Assembly: GCA_036481345.1 (NCBI GenBank)
Contig: JAZGHU010000043.1
Span: forward strand, 1-5,051
Reading direction: 5' to 3'
DNA from: JAAOYC01 sp036481345
GTDB taxonomy: Archaea; Nanobdellota; Nanobdellia; Woesearchaeales; WJKL01
Length of the DNA: 5,051 bases
The stretch's first letter is position 1; each line of letters opens with the position of its first letter. The position numbers and the translations under genes were made by a program. This document shows positions 4,065-5,051 of the stretch, piece by piece. Below the pieces are notes generated by a model, which was not told the DNA's origin, did not search any database, and was given only the letters and a program-made list of their open reading frames with translations.

Positions 4065-4765
4065 AGTTAACCATTTCAAAGGAAGTTTTTAACAAATTTC
4101 CAAAGCTTAAGTTAGGAATTGTTATTGCTAAAAATATAAATAATAAAGGCAGTGATGATAAGATCTATCATCTTCTAGAAGAGATTGAAAATCTGATCAA
4201 ATTTGATTTTACTCCAGAAAATATTGCAAAACATCCATTGATATCACCATGGAGAACAGCATATTCTGAATTTGGAAGCAAGCCATCATCTTATCATTGT
4301 TCTGTTGAAACATTGATGAGAAATGTTTTGAAAGGAAGAGGAGCCCCTAGGATAAACAAAGCAGTTGATGTATCTAATTATCTTTCATTAAAACATCTGA
4401 TACCAATGGGTGTACAGGATCTGGATAAGATTGAAGGAAGTATCTCATTGAAGATTGCAACTGGCAAAGAAAAGTTTACTTCAATTGGCTCAGATGAAGA
4501 AGAAACTCCAAGCAAAGGAGAAGTTATCTATAAGGATTCTAAAGATGTGTTATGTAGAAGATGGAATTGGAGAGATGCAGACAAAGCAAAGATTGAAGAA
4601 TCTTCTGAAAATATAATCTATTATATTGATGCTCTACCCCCTATTAATAAAACAAAAATAAAAGAAGTTCTAGGAGATATTATTGATCTGTTAGCAATGT
4701 TCTGCCAGCCAGAAGAAACAAAGATATTTGTTTTGGATAAAAGCAATTCTAGTATTAGTTTTTAA
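4061..4765 (+). CDS. Free-standing B3/4 domain protein (PheRS beta-subunit-like)
   Basis: This 234-aa protein matches the solo B3/4 family, related to the editing (B3/B4) region of the phenylalanyl-tRNA synthetase beta chain but without the synthetase catalytic core. Recognisable segments in order: HPLISPWRTAYSEFGSKPSS (58-77), SVETLMRNVLKGRGAPRIN (81-99), AVDVSNYLSLKHLIPMGVQD (101-120), LKIATGKEKF (130-139), PSKGEVIYKD (150-159) and the strongly conserved VLCRRWNWRDADKAKI (163-178). In PheRS this fold hydrolyses mis-charged Tyr-tRNA(Phe). The function of free-standing members is not settled; trans-editing of mis-acylated tRNA or binding of an amino-acid-like ligand are the natural guesses. 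Length and motifs indicate an intact protein. The start ATG overlaps the previous stop (ATGA), with no good Shine-Dalgarno site. The end overlaps a convergent gene by 11 bases, with a T5 tract (4759-4763) across the stop. Confidence 0.88.
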   Translation: MKLTISKEVFNKFPKLKLGIVIAKNINNKGSDDKIYHLLEEIENLIKFDFTPENIAKHPLISPWRTAYSEFGSKPSSYHCSVETLMRNVLKGRGAPRINKAVDVSNYLSLKHLIPMGVQDLDKIEGSISLKIATGKEKFTSIGSDEEETPSKGEVIYKDSKDVLCRRWNWRDADKAKIEESSENIIYYIDALPPINKTKIKEVLGDIIDLLAMFCQPEETKIFVLDKSNSSISF

Positions 4766-5045
4766 TAGCTTCCATTAGTTCATTACCAATCTCTGCAGCA
4801 TTTGTTCTATCAAGCCTTTCTAATGTTTTTTCCCATCTATACCACATCTCTTTTTTATAATCTGAAATATGTAACTTCCTTTTAACAGCTCTAAGAAAAG
4901 CACTATCTTTTTCTTCTGTCAAAGCAAACAGATTGTCAAAAGCAGTTCTTTGATTTCTATAATTTGATTGTATCCTTTCAAATGAAGCTATAAAAGAATC
5001 AACATATATGTTAGTAAACTCATCTAAGTTAGGAACGAACTCCAT
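4755..5045 (-). CDS. Unrecognised helical protein, start uncertain, possibly partial
   Basis: The minus-strand frame encodes at least 96 residues from MEFVPNLDEFTNIYVDSF to NELMEAIKN. I do not recognise the family. It is probably all-helical and soluble, rich in aromatic and charged residues (SFERIQSNYRNQRTAF, then KKEMWYRWEKTLERLDR), without cysteines or membrane segments. Its last 11 bases overlap the end of the B3/4 gene, tail to tail. The frame remains open upstream to the window edge (two further codons, Arg and Glu), so the ATG at 5045 may be internal. An AAGG directly before it is too close to act as a good Shine-Dalgarno site. Codon use (AGA arginines, AT-rich third positions) is like its neighbours, which supports real coding over chance. 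Confidence 0.6.
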   Translation of the reverse strand: MEFVPNLDEFTNIYVDSFIASFERIQSNYRNQRTAFDNLFALTEEKDSAFLRAVKRKLHISDYKKEMWYRWEKTLERLDRTNAAEIGNELMEAIKN

Positions 5046-5051
5046 CCTTTC

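Noticed and set aside
4152..4196. Box C-like GTGATGA followed by CTGA, as in a C/D guide RNA
   Set aside because: Both lie inside the B3/4 coding sequence, no terminal stem or internal D'/C' boxes were seen, and such motifs are common by chance.
1..5051. CRISPR array, tRNA, insertion sequence or phage genes
   Set aside because: No spaced direct repeats, no tRNA-like cloverleaf, no transposase or integrase, and no terminal inverted repeats were found on reading both strands.

Overview
The window is AT-rich (about two thirds A+T by eye) and gene-dense, and it reads as archaeal. The enzyme set includes an Ogg2-type 8-oxoguanine glycosylase, an endonuclease Q (EndoQ) family nuclease and a free-standing B3/4 domain protein. 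Several genes are preceded by a TATA-like box 26-30 bases before the start codon, the spacing of archaeal leaderless transcripts. The short MscL, the many very small proteins and the tight packing suggest a DPANN-type archaeon (Woesearchaeota or Pacearchaeota-like). That lineage call is inference; archaeal origin is much better supported. No rRNA, tRNA, CRISPR array, transposon or phage gene was seen.

Layout, left to right. (1) The end of an unrecognised gene (1-126) carries inside its stop region the Shine-Dalgarno site of mscL (131-442), a short mechanosensitive channel. (2) An 8-oxoguanine glycosylase gene (445-1071, minus strand) converges on mscL with only 2 bases between them. (3) An 85-base divergent promoter region (1072-1156) drives the glycosylase to the left and a four-gene run to the right. 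That run is an unrecognised 135-aa protein (1157-1564), EndoQ (1590-2852), a GNAT acetyltransferase (2854-3318) and a 55-aa coiled-coil protein (3315-3482). (4) A 90-base control region with a hairpin and two TATA-like boxes precedes a 61-aa, extremely acidic protein (3573-3758). (5) A second 90-base gap with a palindrome and a TATA box precedes a 71-aa membrane protein (3849-4064), which overlaps by 4 bases a solo B3/4 domain protein (4061-4765). (6) A minus-strand gene of unknown function (4755-5045) overlaps the end of the B3/4 gene and may continue beyond the right edge.

How the genes may work together. Ogg2 removes oxidised guanine, and EndoQ nicks DNA at deaminated bases and abasic sites. 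The two face away from a shared promoter region, so this is a small base-repair neighbourhood. The unknown 135-aa protein is the first gene of the EndoQ run and is a candidate accessory factor. The membrane protein and the B3/4 protein are translationally coupled. A slippery A-heptamer directly before the stop codon would, on a -1 slip, fuse them into a membrane-anchored B3/4 protein. The two 90-base gaps at 3483-3572 and 3759-3848 are the longest gene-free stretches; none exceeds 300 bases.
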